NCBI GenBank assembly: GCA_046331625.1
Contig: JAXLQL010000011.1
Coordinates: 62,001 to 126,000, forward strand
Length of the DNA: 64,000 nucleotides
DNA from: JAXLQL01 sp046331625
GTDB taxonomy: Bacteria; Acidobacteriota; Terriglobia; Bryobacterales; Bryobacteraceae
Direction of reading: 5' to 3'
Part shown: piece after piece, positions 24,179 through 31,691 of the stretch
Layout: each line of letters starts with the position of its first letter
Numbering within the stretch: position 1 is the first letter of the stretch
Position numbers and translations under genes: made by a program
The notes under the pieces: model-generated
Seen by the model: only the letters and a program-made list of their open reading frames with translations
Told to the model about the DNA's origin: nothing
Database searches by the model: none

Positions 24179-24734
24179 AGTTCACATTCACCCGGTAGCG
24201 AAACTGCGGATCGGACTGCGTCGGTGGAATCAGCGTGGTCACCGCCGGCGCACTGAACAGCGGCGATGCTTCGAGGTTCATGAACATCTGCACCGCCGGC
24301 TGCGGCTGCTCGGCCGCCACCGTCATATCGAGTTGGATCTGGTTATCGAGGTTCACTTGCGGCCGCACCGCGATCAGCCGGACATTGTAGGGAATCACTT
24401 GGTCGAGATCGTCGAAGATTCGGGTCCACGAGATGCCTTTGCGCAACAGCAGATTGTTGAGAAACAGCGCATACTCGGCTGCCTCGGCGTTCTTCGGATC
24501 CTGGATCTCCTGCTCCACCTGCTGCCGCTGCGCCGCCAACGCCGACAGTTGCTTTTGCACCTTGTCGATCGAAGCCTGCAGTTCCGCCCGCTGCCCACGC
24601 TCCACACCGCCCACGGCGACTTGCGTCGCCAGAATCCCGCCCAGCACCACTGCCCCTACGAGGTAGGCGATCTTCACCGGCCGATCCCGCTGGAACGGTT
24701 CGCTCGCCAGGTTCACCGGAACCGCGGCTCTCAT
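24162..24734 (-). CDS. pilN: PilN-like pilus assembly protein
   Basis: A 190-residue bitopic protein opening MRAAVPVNLASEPFQRDRPV, the cytoplasmic PilN motif (xxxINLxxx) that binds the groove of PilM. One helix (IAYLVGAVVLGGILATQVAV), a coiled coil (ELQASIDKVQKQLSALAAQRQQVEQEIQDP) and a periplasmic alpha/beta domain follow. The ATG at 24734 overlaps the pilM stop in an ATGA arrangement; the longer frame to 24884 is a shadow of pilM and is rejected. Confidence 0.85.
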   Translation of the reverse strand: MRAAVPVNLASEPFQRDRPVKIAYLVGAVVLGGILATQVAVGGVERGQRAELQASIDKVQKQLSALAAQRQQVEQEIQDPKNAEAAEYALFLNNLLLRKGISWTRIFDDLDQVIPYNVRLIAVRPQVNLDNQIQLDMTVAAEQPQPAVQMFMNLEASPLFSAPAVTTLIPPTQSDPQFRYRVNVNYGPKI

Positions 24735-25624
24735 GCGTTGCCCTCCTGCGCTTGCACCCATCCGAGCAGCCCTGCGTTGTGCTCCTGCGCCAGGCCCCAG
24801 GCCGAACGGAGCGGCTCGGCATTCAGAGAAAGCTCGCTCGCACACGCCCGCTGGAATTCTTCCGAGTTCACGCCGAACCCGCACGAGAGGACTCGCTCGG
24901 GATGCCGCTTCAACTCGTCCTCGGCATAAGCGATAGTCGGAAAGATCACCGACATAGCCTCCGGGATCGACTCGCCTGCCAGTTCCACGCAGCGTACCAG
25001 CTTCGGCTGCCGCCCGTCACAGATGGCTACGGTCAGCGTGTTGTCGCAGCGCTTGGCGAGCAGGTTCATACCCGAGGCTGGCATCAGATCCATGACAGCC
25101 AGCGTAGAAGATGTGCACAGCCCCGGCGTCAACCCAGCGGCGCGGAAGGGCGCTTCATACTTCGCGATGATCTCGTAGGCCGCCGTCACCGCCAGCACCT
25201 CCACTCGCTTGGCGCTGCTCTTCTGCACGTGGAAACTGACTGCGGCTGCGTCCATATCGAACGGCACCGTCTTCTTCAACCGGAACCGCACCAGCGCCGT
25301 CTGCTCGTCTTTGTCTTTCGGAAACGACTCGAAGTCGAGCACCGCGATGCGCGAGCAGTAGTCGGGCAGGATCAGCGCGGCGTCTTTGCGGTGACCGTTC
25401 AACGAGAACAGGCCCTTCACGTGCGCGGCGAAGCCTTCCGCGTCGAGCACGTTATCGCGCACCGGCGAGACATCCAGCGTCGCCTGAGGAAATGCCCGGA
25501 ACTGTAACTCGGGATTGCCTTTGGCCGCGCGGACCACCCATGCCACGCCGGACCGCGAAAGCTCGAACGCATACACCGGTGGCGGATCTTCCACAAGCGA
25601 GCGCAACCGATCGAGTAGTGACAT
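24731..25624 (-). CDS. pilM: PilM-like actin-fold cytoplasmic protein
   Basis: A 297-residue actin-like ATPase-fold protein that would bind PilN on the cytoplasmic side. The phosphate-1-like segment VYAFELSRSGVAWVVRA, the RIAVLDFESFPKDKDEQTALVRFRLKKTVPFD block and YEIIAKYEAPFRAAGLTPGLCTSSTLAVMDLM are characteristic, though the sequence is shorter and more divergent than Pseudomonas PilM (about 350 residues). ATG at 25624 is favoured over the TTG at 25633 because GAGGT lies 9 bases before the ATG and directly abuts the TTG. The gene starts just after the pilB stop. Confidence 0.82.
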   Translation of the reverse strand: MSLLDRLRSLVEDPPPVYAFELSRSGVAWVVRAAKGNPELQFRAFPQATLDVSPVRDNVLDAEGFAAHVKGLFSLNGHRKDAALILPDYCSRIAVLDFESFPKDKDEQTALVRFRLKKTVPFDMDAAAVSFHVQKSSAKRVEVLAVTAAYEIIAKYEAPFRAAGLTPGLCTSSTLAVMDLMPASGMNLLAKRCDNTLTVAICDGRQPKLVRCVELAGESIPEAMSVIFPTIAYAEDELKRHPERVLSCGFGVNSEEFQRACASELSLNAEPLRSAWGLAQEHNAGLLGWVQAQEGNA

Positions 25625-25629
25625 CCAGC

Positions 25630-27231
25630 TCAAACCTCGATGAACGTGAACTTGTTGATCTCTTTGAGAGTGCTCAAGCCCAGCCTTACTTTCTCTACTG
25701 CCGATTCGCGCAAAAACGTCATCCCTTCCTCGCGAGCCGCGCGCTTGATCTCAGACGTCGGCCGCTTGTCGAGAATCATCTCGCGGATCCGCTCGCTCAA
25801 ATCGAGCAACTCATGGATCGCGGTTCGGCCATGGAATCCCGTACCGCCGCATTCGAAGCACCCTGCGCCCTCGTACAACGGGAGTTGGCGCCACTCCTCC
25901 ACGTTGAGGCCCGAGTCCTTCAAGTACTCGTCCGGATAGGTCACCTGTTTCTTGCAGTGCTCGCAGATCAACCGCACCAGCCGCTGCGCCAGAATGCAGT
26001 TCAGCGCCGAGACGAAGTTGTATGGCTCAACGCCCATGTTCAAGAACCGGCCCAATACGTCAAACACGTTGTTGGCGTGGACCGTGGTGAACACCAGGTG
26101 CCCGGTGAGCGCCGCGTTGATGGCGATCTGCGCCGTCTCCTGGTCGCGGATTTCGCCCACCATCACCTTGTCCGGGTCATGGCGCAAGATCGAGCGCAAT
26201 CCGCGCGCGAACGTCAGGCCCTTCTTCTCATTCACCGGAATCTGCGTGATCCCCTTGAGCTGATACTCCACCGGATCTTCGATCGTGATGATCTTGTCTT
26301 CGTCGTTCTTGATCTCGGAGATCGCCGCGTAGAGCGTGGTCGTCTTGCCCGAACCCGTGGGCCCCGTCACCAGCACCATGCCGTACGGCTCTTTGATGTA
26401 GCGCCGGAACTTGAAGATGTCGCCCGGCGAGAACCCCACTACGTCGAGCGTGAGCTTGCTGAACTTCTCGCTCATCGACTCTTTGTCGAGCACGCGCAAC
26501 ACCGCGTCCTCACCGTGGATCGTCGGCATGATCGACACGCGGAAATCGATCAGTCGCGACTTGTACCGAACTCGGAAACGCCCGTCTTGCGGCACGCGCC
26601 GCTCGGCGATATCGAGCTCGCTCATCACCTTGATGCGCGAAATGATCGTCGAGTGCCAGTCTTTGGCGATCGGCGGCATCGCGTAGTTGAGCACTCCGTC
26701 GATGCGATACTTGATCACCACCTCGGCGTCGCGCGTCTCGATGTGAATGTCCGAAGCCCGCCGCTCGAGCGCGTTGAAGATGGTGGTATCCACCAGCTTG
26801 ATTACCGGCGCGATGTCGGAGTCGCCGGCCGCCAGCCGGTCAATCGACAGCGTCTCGTCGGCGTTCTCCTCGTCGGCCACCACGTCGAGCGTGAAGGTCT
26901 CGGTCACCTCCTCGAGCACCCGCTGCGACTGCTCCGTCTTCTTGAGCAGATCGGAAATCTGCGTCAGCGTCGCCACCTTGACCCGGAGCTTCTTGTTCAG
27001 CAGAATCGACAGCTCGTCGATTAAGTTGAGGTTCCGCGGATCGGCCAGGGCGATGTCAAGTGTCCCGTTTTGAGCGGCTAACGGGACAAAGTTGTAGCGG
27101 AACATGAGATCCACTGGCACTGACTGGAAGAGCTCATGGTCAATCTGGACCTCTTTGAGGTCCACGAACTCACACCGGTACCGCGATGCAAGTCCTTTCG
27201 ATTGTTCAACTTCCTGCGCTACGCTGGCCAT
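25630..27231 (-). CDS. pilB: PilB/GspE-type assembly ATPase
   Basis: A 533-residue hexameric ATPase that drives pilin or pseudopilin polymerisation. An N-terminal MshEN/N1-like domain (about 1-130) is followed by the N2 domain and the AAA-type core: Walker A GPTGSGKTTT (290-299), Asp box IITIEDPVEYQL, Walker B KVMVGEIRD (355-363) and His box TGHLVFTTVHANN. A tetracysteine zinc module (Cys423, Cys426, Cys458, Cys461) identifies the GspE/PilB extension type. First gene of a six-gene minus-strand operon (pilB, pilM, pilN, pilO, pilP-like, pseudopilin). PilC, PilT, prepilin peptidase and secretin are absent from the window. Confidence 0.93.
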   Translation of the reverse strand: MASVAQEVEQSKGLASRYRCEFVDLKEVQIDHELFQSVPVDLMFRYNFVPLAAQNGTLDIALADPRNLNLIDELSILLNKKLRVKVATLTQISDLLKKTEQSQRVLEEVTETFTLDVVADEENADETLSIDRLAAGDSDIAPVIKLVDTTIFNALERRASDIHIETRDAEVVIKYRIDGVLNYAMPPIAKDWHSTIISRIKVMSELDIAERRVPQDGRFRVRYKSRLIDFRVSIMPTIHGEDAVLRVLDKESMSEKFSKLTLDVVGFSPGDIFKFRRYIKEPYGMVLVTGPTGSGKTTTLYAAISEIKNDEDKIITIEDPVEYQLKGITQIPVNEKKGLTFARGLRSILRHDPDKVMVGEIRDQETAQIAINAALTGHLVFTTVHANNVFDVLGRFLNMGVEPYNFVSALNCILAQRLVRLICEHCKKQVTYPDEYLKDSGLNVEEWRQLPLYEGAGCFECGGTGFHGRTAIHELLDLSERIREMILDKRPTSEIKRAAREEGMTFLRESAVEKVRLGLSTLKEINKFTFIEV

Positions 27232-27280
27232 CGATTCGGCGTCTCAGTCAAGGCGGCCGGAGAACCACCCTAATAGGGAT

Positions 27281-27296
27281 GACGCGCCTGGCAGGC
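27281..27296. repeat. short intergenic repeat GACGCGCC(T/C)GGCAGGC, copy 1
   Basis: GACGCGCCTGGCAGGC lies between pilB and the methyltransferase gene. Near-identical copies occur at 31668-31683 and, for its 3' part, at 58396-58407, all intergenic. The element contains a small palindrome (CGCCTGGCAGGCG) and looks like a REP-type unit. Confidence 0.55.
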
Positions 27297-27309
27297 GAAT
27301 CGTGGAGCC

Positions 27310-27873
27310 CTACTTCTCACCCAAAGGAGTTCGCTTTCGAACGATGACCTGATATCCCCGGTACAACAGGGTCAATTCGCCGCCGCGTTCGGAGAGGAAA
27401 CGGTCAATGGCTCGCTGTGGCCGCTCTTCCAGGGGCAAGTGGGGCTGCCAAAGATAGTCGTCGAAAATGACGGTGGCGCCCGGCTTGGCCAGCCTCCATG
27501 CATGCTGGGCGTCTTCCCAAACCTCTTGTTCCCGGTGCCCCGCGTCAATGTAGATAGCGTCGAAGGTCGCGTCGATTCGGGGTAGCACCTCATCCGTCCG
27601 GCCCGCCAGTTTCTGCACGCGGCCGGCGTGACCGCTCAGGGCGATGTTGCGGTCGAAAACCTCCCCGTAGGGAGGCCAGAACCCATCGACGCAAGTGATG
27701 CCGGCCCCTGGTCCGGTCAGTATATTCTCGAGAAACCAGATCGCGGATTTTCCTTCGTATGACCCGATCTCGAGCATGCGGACATCGGGCCGCTTCATGA
27801 GGTGCATCAGGCACACGCTCCAGATCTTGTGGTTCGTCGAGGTGAAGTCTTCAGAAAACGAGTAGGCCGCCAA
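27310..27873 (-). CDS. class I SAM-dependent methyltransferase (Methyltransf_24-like)
   Basis: A 187-residue methyltransferase. SAM-binding motif I is MLEIGSYEGKSAIWFLE, motif II is ITCVDGFWPP, and the later FDAIYIDAGHREQEVWEDAQHAWRLAKPGATVIFDDYLW has the Asp-His and Asp-Asp-Tyr pattern of the cephalosporin-hydroxylase/Methyltransf_24 group, often sugar or polysaccharide modifiers. The N-terminal YSFSEDFTSTNHKIW matches that group and requires the TTG start at 27873, the first possible codon after an in-frame stop. No Shine-Dalgarno is evident. Confidence 0.8.
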   Translation of the reverse strand: MAAYSFSEDFTSTNHKIWSVCLMHLMKRPDVRMLEIGSYEGKSAIWFLENILTGPGAGITCVDGFWPPYGEVFDRNIALSGHAGRVQKLAGRTDEVLPRIDATFDAIYIDAGHREQEVWEDAQHAWRLAKPGATVIFDDYLWQPHLPLEERPQRAIDRFLSERGGELTLLYRGYQVIVRKRTPLGEK

Positions 27874-27917
27874 AGGTCACGTCCCAGGTGCAGTTTCCCG
27901 TGCCGTTGCGGGAGCTT

Positions 27918-28721
27918 CTACTTGCTTTGCTCCCAGCTCTCGCGCATCACGCGCCACTGGCCGTCGACCTGCGCCATCCGCACTTTCCCCGTTTGCTTTC
28001 CGCCATCGCCCGTGGCGCTCAACTCGGCCATTCCGTTGGCGCGCTCGGTCACCTTGAGCACCTGGATGTTCTTCGCCTGGAGTGACTGGACCATCTCGAG
28101 CATTTTCGGAAAGTCCGGAGTGTTCATCATGGCCGCCTTCTCGGGATCGAGCATCCGCATCATCGCCGCCTTGTCGCCCTTGGCGAGCGCGGCTTGAAAC
28201 GCCAGGTACACTTGCGCGGCCTTGCTCTTTTTCGCGGCTTCGGCGTCGGCGGCCGTCGGCGCCGGCTCCACAGGAGCGCGTTCGATCTGCGTATCGAACT
28301 CCGCCTCGACGTAGTGCTTCACTTGGGTGCTGTCACGCTGGTCGAGCAGGATCTTCCCCTTCACCCGCTCGCCAGTCACCTCCACCGCGAACGGTACGGG
28401 CGATCGTGACGCCGACGTGGTACCGCCTTCTTTCGACCGGATCGTGTAGAACAGTGAGTTGTCCGAAATCTCGAGCTGCAACAAGCCCTTTTCGCCATTC
28501 CAGTTCATCTCGCGAATTTGGTCCGGGTCGAGCCGAACTTCGGGCTTCAACTCGCGGTCCGAGACGAGCAGGAACAGGCTCTCCTGCTTGCTGTCGAACG
28601 TTCCCGGTCCCTTGCGCGCGTAGACGTGCGCGACCGGGAACTTCTTTTCTTCGATTTCGAGAACACCGGCGCTCGCGGCCAATGCGGACAACACCGCGGC
28701 CACAATGGTTCTGTTGGGCAT
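27918..28721 (-). CDS. secreted protein of unknown function
   Basis: A 267-residue protein with a signal peptide (MPNRTIVAAVLSALAASAGV) and an excellent Shine-Dalgarno (AGGAGGAG) before ATG 28721. The N-terminal domain (about 25-150) is beta-rich and contains HVYARKGPGTFDSKQESLFLLVSD. A helical Ala/Lys-rich linker near residue 165 leads to a C-terminal domain (QVYLAFQAALAKGDKAAMMRML … GKVRMAQVDGQWRVMRESWEQ). That C-terminal layout, helices then beta strands ending in a conserved Trp-x-Val segment, resembles SnoaL/DUF4878-like secreted cone folds. Function unknown. Confidence 0.72.
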   Translation of the reverse strand: MPNRTIVAAVLSALAASAGVLEIEEKKFPVAHVYARKGPGTFDSKQESLFLLVSDRELKPEVRLDPDQIREMNWNGEKGLLQLEISDNSLFYTIRSKEGGTTSASRSPVPFAVEVTGERVKGKILLDQRDSTQVKHYVEAEFDTQIERAPVEPAPTAADAEAAKKSKAAQVYLAFQAALAKGDKAAMMRMLDPEKAAMMNTPDFPKMLEMVQSLQAKNIQVLKVTERANGMAELSATGDGGKQTGKVRMAQVDGQWRVMRESWEQSK

Positions 28722-28892
28722 GCATCTCCTCCTGCCCCTATTCTACGCCCGCGGCGAAGTATGGGCGCGCTTCAGCATAGCCTGGGACTCTCCTGGAACA
28801 GATCGCGCGCTCACGCCCGAAATCCGGTGACTCGCCCGAAGACGCGTTGCGCAACCCGGCGTCGGCCGGGCAGCGTTGTCTCAGCGTGAAAT

Positions 28893-29237
28893 TCACGTCG
28901 AGTCTTGGTCCGGAAAGAGACTGCGAAGGACCTCGTGGACATGCCGGTCCAGCGTTTCGACGCGAGCAATTCTCTCGTTCACAACAGTGACGTACCCGAT
29001 GGCCCGTCCGCGGCCACCCGACCTCCGCCTTTCCTCCGGAGGAAGGCAATAGAAGGTTCCACAAGCCGGACTCTCGCATTGGCACCTGCCGTAGATCCGG
29101 ACTTCGGCAACTTGGCCGGCGAGCGCAGGGAACCCCTGCTCGCGAAGGTCTTTTGCAAGCCGCCTTGCAAGATCGGGAAAAACATCCCTCAGAAGGAAGA
29201 ACGGCGCAGGCGATCCCGGCCGTTTGAACTTCCTCAC
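28893..29237 (-). CDS. small conserved-looking protein of unknown function
   Basis: A 114-residue protein beginning at GTG 29237. It contains a Cys-rich central segment, GRCQCESPACGTFYCLPPEE, whose four cysteines suggest a small metal site or disulfides, followed by RAIGYVTVVNERIARVETLDRHVHEVLRSLF, a plausible beta-hairpin plus helix. I do not recognise the family. It is divergent from the antitoxin-like gene with 63 bases between starts. Confidence 0.6.
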   Translation of the reverse strand: MRKFKRPGSPAPFFLLRDVFPDLARRLAKDLREQGFPALAGQVAEVRIYGRCQCESPACGTFYCLPPEERRRSGGRGRAIGYVTVVNERIARVETLDRHVHEVLRSLFPDQDST

Positions 29238-29288
29238 TCTTCAATTCTATCGAGTGGTCCAGGCAAAACTGGCCCGGGCGCGAGGGAG

Positions 29289-29294
29289 TAACAT
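29289..29294 (+). promoter_or_regulatory. -10 element, leaderless start of antitoxin-like gene
   Basis: TAACAT ends 6 bases before the ATG at 29301 and no Shine-Dalgarno is present, again the leaderless pattern. Confidence 0.4.
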
Positions 29295-29300
29295 TGAATC

Positions 29301-29504
29301 ATGGGCACGCACGCGATTGAATTGCTCGAGGCCTTCGAAGCCTTGCCGCAGGATGACAAGCAGTTCTTCGCCGTGGAGATCCTGCGCCGCACGAGGGAGC
29401 TCGAGTTCGATTCCGGGCCAATAACGGACGAAGAGATTGGCGAAGCTGGCCGCTCGCTGTTCGCGTTGCTGGACCAAGAAGAAGATGCCTCCCCGGCGAG
29501 GTGA
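29301..29504 (+). CDS. antitoxin-like small protein (partner of MazF-like gene)
   Basis: A 67-residue acidic helical protein (MGTHAIELLEAFEALPQDDK, then QFFAVEILRR and a LDQEEDAS tail). Small acidic proteins of this type, with a PQDDKQFFAVEILRR-like addiction-module helix, precede MazF/PemK-family toxin genes. It overlaps the next gene by 20 bases. Intact, unlike its partner, which fits an antitoxin retained after toxin loss. The family is inferred from context and composition. Confidence 0.62.
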   Translation: MGTHAIELLEAFEALPQDDKQFFAVEILRRTRELEFDSGPITDEEIGEAGRSLFALLDQEEDASPAR

Positions 29505-29788
29505 GGTCTGGTTCTTCGACTTTGGCATGGCCGCCAAGACACGCCCGGTGCTGGTTGTGAGTACTGATTCCTGGACCGAGCCATCGTCACCGTCGTTCCA
29601 CACACCACGGATCTGCGCGGCACGCAGTTCGAGGTGACCGTGAGGGTGCCGTTTCTTCGACGCCGGGTTTCCTTGTTCGAGGTGTTTCCACGTACCCCAA
29701 AGCGTGGGCCGTTCGCAAGCTGGGCTCGTTGCAGCCTTCTCATTTGGAGGCCGTTATGCCTGGCCTCGCTGCGTGGCTCGGCATCTAG
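29485..29788 (+). pseudogene. MazF/PemK-family toxin gene with two frameshifts
   Basis: Three frames join to give a complete MazF-like protein. From ATG 29485: PRRGEVWFFDFGMAAKTRPV and LVVST. Then one frame over: DRAIVTVVPHTTDLRGTQFE and VTVRVPFL. Then a third frame: PGFLVRGVSTYPKAWAVRKLG … LAAWLGI, ending at TAG 29786-29788. The pieces match the MazF beta-barrel in order (RGEVW…TRPVLV, the VPHTT strand, and the RVSTYP…LG ending). Frameshifts lie near 29568 and in 29655-29680. In an intact form it would be a sequence-specific ribonuclease. Sequencing error is possible, but two shifts in 300 bases favour a dead gene. Confidence 0.75.
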
Positions 29789-29912
29789 CGCCGATTCCTT
29801 TGCTCGTTCACCTTCGGGCCCAGTTGCGGATCAAGTACTTCGCGCCACCATCATGTTGAATCCGGCCAGACCAGGCACTCCGTCGCGGGCGATCCGGCCG
29901 GACTCCGCGGCC

Positions 29913-29960
29913 CTACCAGGCGTAGACGCGACCGGCTTTGACATTCGTCTTGACCTTCAT
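29913..29960 (-). CDS. micro-ORF peptide MKVKTNVKAGRVYAW
   Basis: A 15-residue basic peptide with a strong Shine-Dalgarno (AAAGGAGG, about 6 bases before ATG 29960) and TAG at 29915-29913. The MKVKTNVKAG start resembles a class of short ORFs that I associate with Solibacter-type genomes; that is memory, not a search. It lies in the gap between the dead MazF gene and the sulfatase. It may be a truncated member of such a family. Whether it is translated is unknown. Confidence 0.45.
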   Translation of the reverse strand: MKVKTNVKAGRVYAW

Positions 29961-30109
29961 TGGTTTCCTCCTTTCTAATCGTGACCCAGGGCGCCTATGA
30001 CCACAGCCACACCGGTAGGACCGATTGTAAGGCCATGAGCGTGTTCGCCAAGCTCCCTCGACACGGAATTTACACTCGAGTCCGGCGGGCAGATCGTTTC
30101 TTGGCCCTT

Positions 30110-31609
30110 CTACACTCGGGCAGCGCCACCCGTATCCCGAGGCTCGTGCCACGCCACCAACTTCGCGTGCATCTCCTCCTGCTTCACCCGATGCGCCCGC
30201 TCCCCCGCCAAATTCCGCATCTCCTTCGGATCCTCCCGCAAGTTGTATAGCTCCGGCGTATCGCTCGCGTAAAAACAATACTTCCAATCCCCGTCGCGGA
30301 TCATGTACTTCGCATTCTTCGTCTGCAAGGCGAACTCCGCAAACACCGGACCACCACCTGAACCACCGGCTCCCGCCCCAGGCTCCCGCAGCACCGGAAC
30401 CAGCGACACGCCATCGAGGCCGCCCGGCGCGGGGATCCCGCACAGCTCGAGCAGCGTCGCCATGAGCGACGTCTGGCTCACCGGCCGCGTGCACGTCGAA
30501 CCGGCCGCCGTCATCCCCGGCACGCGGAAAATCAGCGGCACGCCGACCGATGGCTCATAGAACACGAACTTCTGCCATAGCCCATGCTCGCCGAGCATCT
30601 CGCCGTGATCGGACGAGTAAAGCACCACCGTATCCTTCTCGAGATTCATCTCGCGCAGTGCCGCGAGCACCTGCCCGATGCAGTCGTCGAGAAACGCCAC
30701 ATTCGCGTAGTACATCGCAATTCGCTGCCGCGCGTTGGCCGCATCGCGAATCTCGGGATTGGGCGCATCCGTCTCGATCCGCTTGCGGATCTCCACTGGC
30801 ACCTTGTTCAGGTCCACCTTGCCGTAGGTCTCCGGCAGCTTCATGTCTTCCGCGCGGTACATCGCCGCGTGCCGCGCCGGCGGCATGAACGGATCGTGCG
30901 GCTTCAAATACGAACTGATCAGAAAGAACGGATGCTGCCCGCCAAACCGCTTCAGGAATCGAATCGACTCCCGCGACACGAAGCTCTCGAAATGATCGCG
31001 CTCCTCGATCAATGACGCCCGCCCCACGTGCACGAATCCCTTGCGGTCATCGAGCGTGCGATGCCCCTTCCACGGATCGCCGAAGTCGCGCCATAGATCG
31101 TCGATCTGGGGCATGCCCGATCCGGAGTTGGCCCGCGAAAGCTCGTCCGCATAGAGCTTCGTCTTCGGACCCAGGTATTGATACCAGTCGTTGAAATCGA
31201 GCCTGTAGTCAAACCCGTGCGTCTGCGCGTCGACGAAGTGCATCTTCCCGATCAGCCCGCTCACGTAGCCGGCCCGCGAGAAGTGATGCGCCATCGTGCG
31301 GATCTCGAATGGCCACGGCGTCGTGTTGCTCCAGGTGCGATGGTTGTGCGTGTAGAGCCCGGTCAGGATCGACGCGCGCGCGGGCGTACACACTGGGTTG
31401 GTGCAGTACGCCTGCGTGAATCGCGTGCCGGAAGCCGCGAGCGCATCGAGGTTGGGCGTGCGGGCGAGAGCGTCGCGCTCGTACCCCGCCGACTGCGGAC
31501 GATGCTGATCGGAAAGAAGGAACAAAACATTCTTCGGCCGTCCTGTCTGCGCCTGCGGGAGCAGCGCGGCCGGAGAAGCGAGGAATTGTTTGCGAGTGAC
31601 CTCTGGCAT
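30110..31609 (-). CDS. sulfatase (alkaline-phosphatase superfamily)
   Basis: A 499-residue type I sulfatase. The formylglycine signature is CTNPVCTPARASILTGLY (Cys-x-Pro-x-Arg), the first metal site is KNVLFLLSDQHRPQSAGYE, and the later metal Asp/His is VLYSSDHGEMLGEHGLWQK. Such enzymes cleave sulfate esters from polysaccharides. The N terminus (TRKQFLASPAALLPQAQ) has a weak Tat-like character, so export is likely. ATG 31609 is chosen over 31624. TATAGT on the minus strand, 13 bases before the ATG, is a good -10, and no Shine-Dalgarno is seen. A formylglycine-generating enzyme is not encoded nearby. Confidence 0.9.
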   Translation of the reverse strand: MPEVTRKQFLASPAALLPQAQTGRPKNVLFLLSDQHRPQSAGYERDALARTPNLDALAASGTRFTQAYCTNPVCTPARASILTGLYTHNHRTWSNTTPWPFEIRTMAHHFSRAGYVSGLIGKMHFVDAQTHGFDYRLDFNDWYQYLGPKTKLYADELSRANSGSGMPQIDDLWRDFGDPWKGHRTLDDRKGFVHVGRASLIEERDHFESFVSRESIRFLKRFGGQHPFFLISSYLKPHDPFMPPARHAAMYRAEDMKLPETYGKVDLNKVPVEIRKRIETDAPNPEIRDAANARQRIAMYYANVAFLDDCIGQVLAALREMNLEKDTVVLYSSDHGEMLGEHGLWQKFVFYEPSVGVPLIFRVPGMTAAGSTCTRPVSQTSLMATLLELCGIPAPGGLDGVSLVPVLREPGAGAGGSGGGPVFAEFALQTKNAKYMIRDGDWKYCFYASDTPELYNLREDPKEMRNLAGERAHRVKQEEMHAKLVAWHEPRDTGGAARV

Positions 31610-31639
31610 GGGTGCGGTTCGCACTATACCAGAGAAAGA

Positions 31640-31683
31640 GCCTGCCGGGCAGCGGACACACGGGCTTGACGCGCCCGGCAGGC
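31640..31683. terminator. 11-bp stem hairpin between DUF1501 and sulfatase genes
   Basis: GCCTGCCGGGC (31640-31650) and GCCCGGCAGGC (31673-31683) form a perfect 11-bp stem with a 22-base loop, just after the DUF1501 stop at 31692. The right arm is a copy of the intergenic repeat seen at 27281. No T-run follows, so termination is uncertain; it may be a REP-type element. Confidence 0.45.
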
Positions 31684-31691
31684 CCCGGCGA

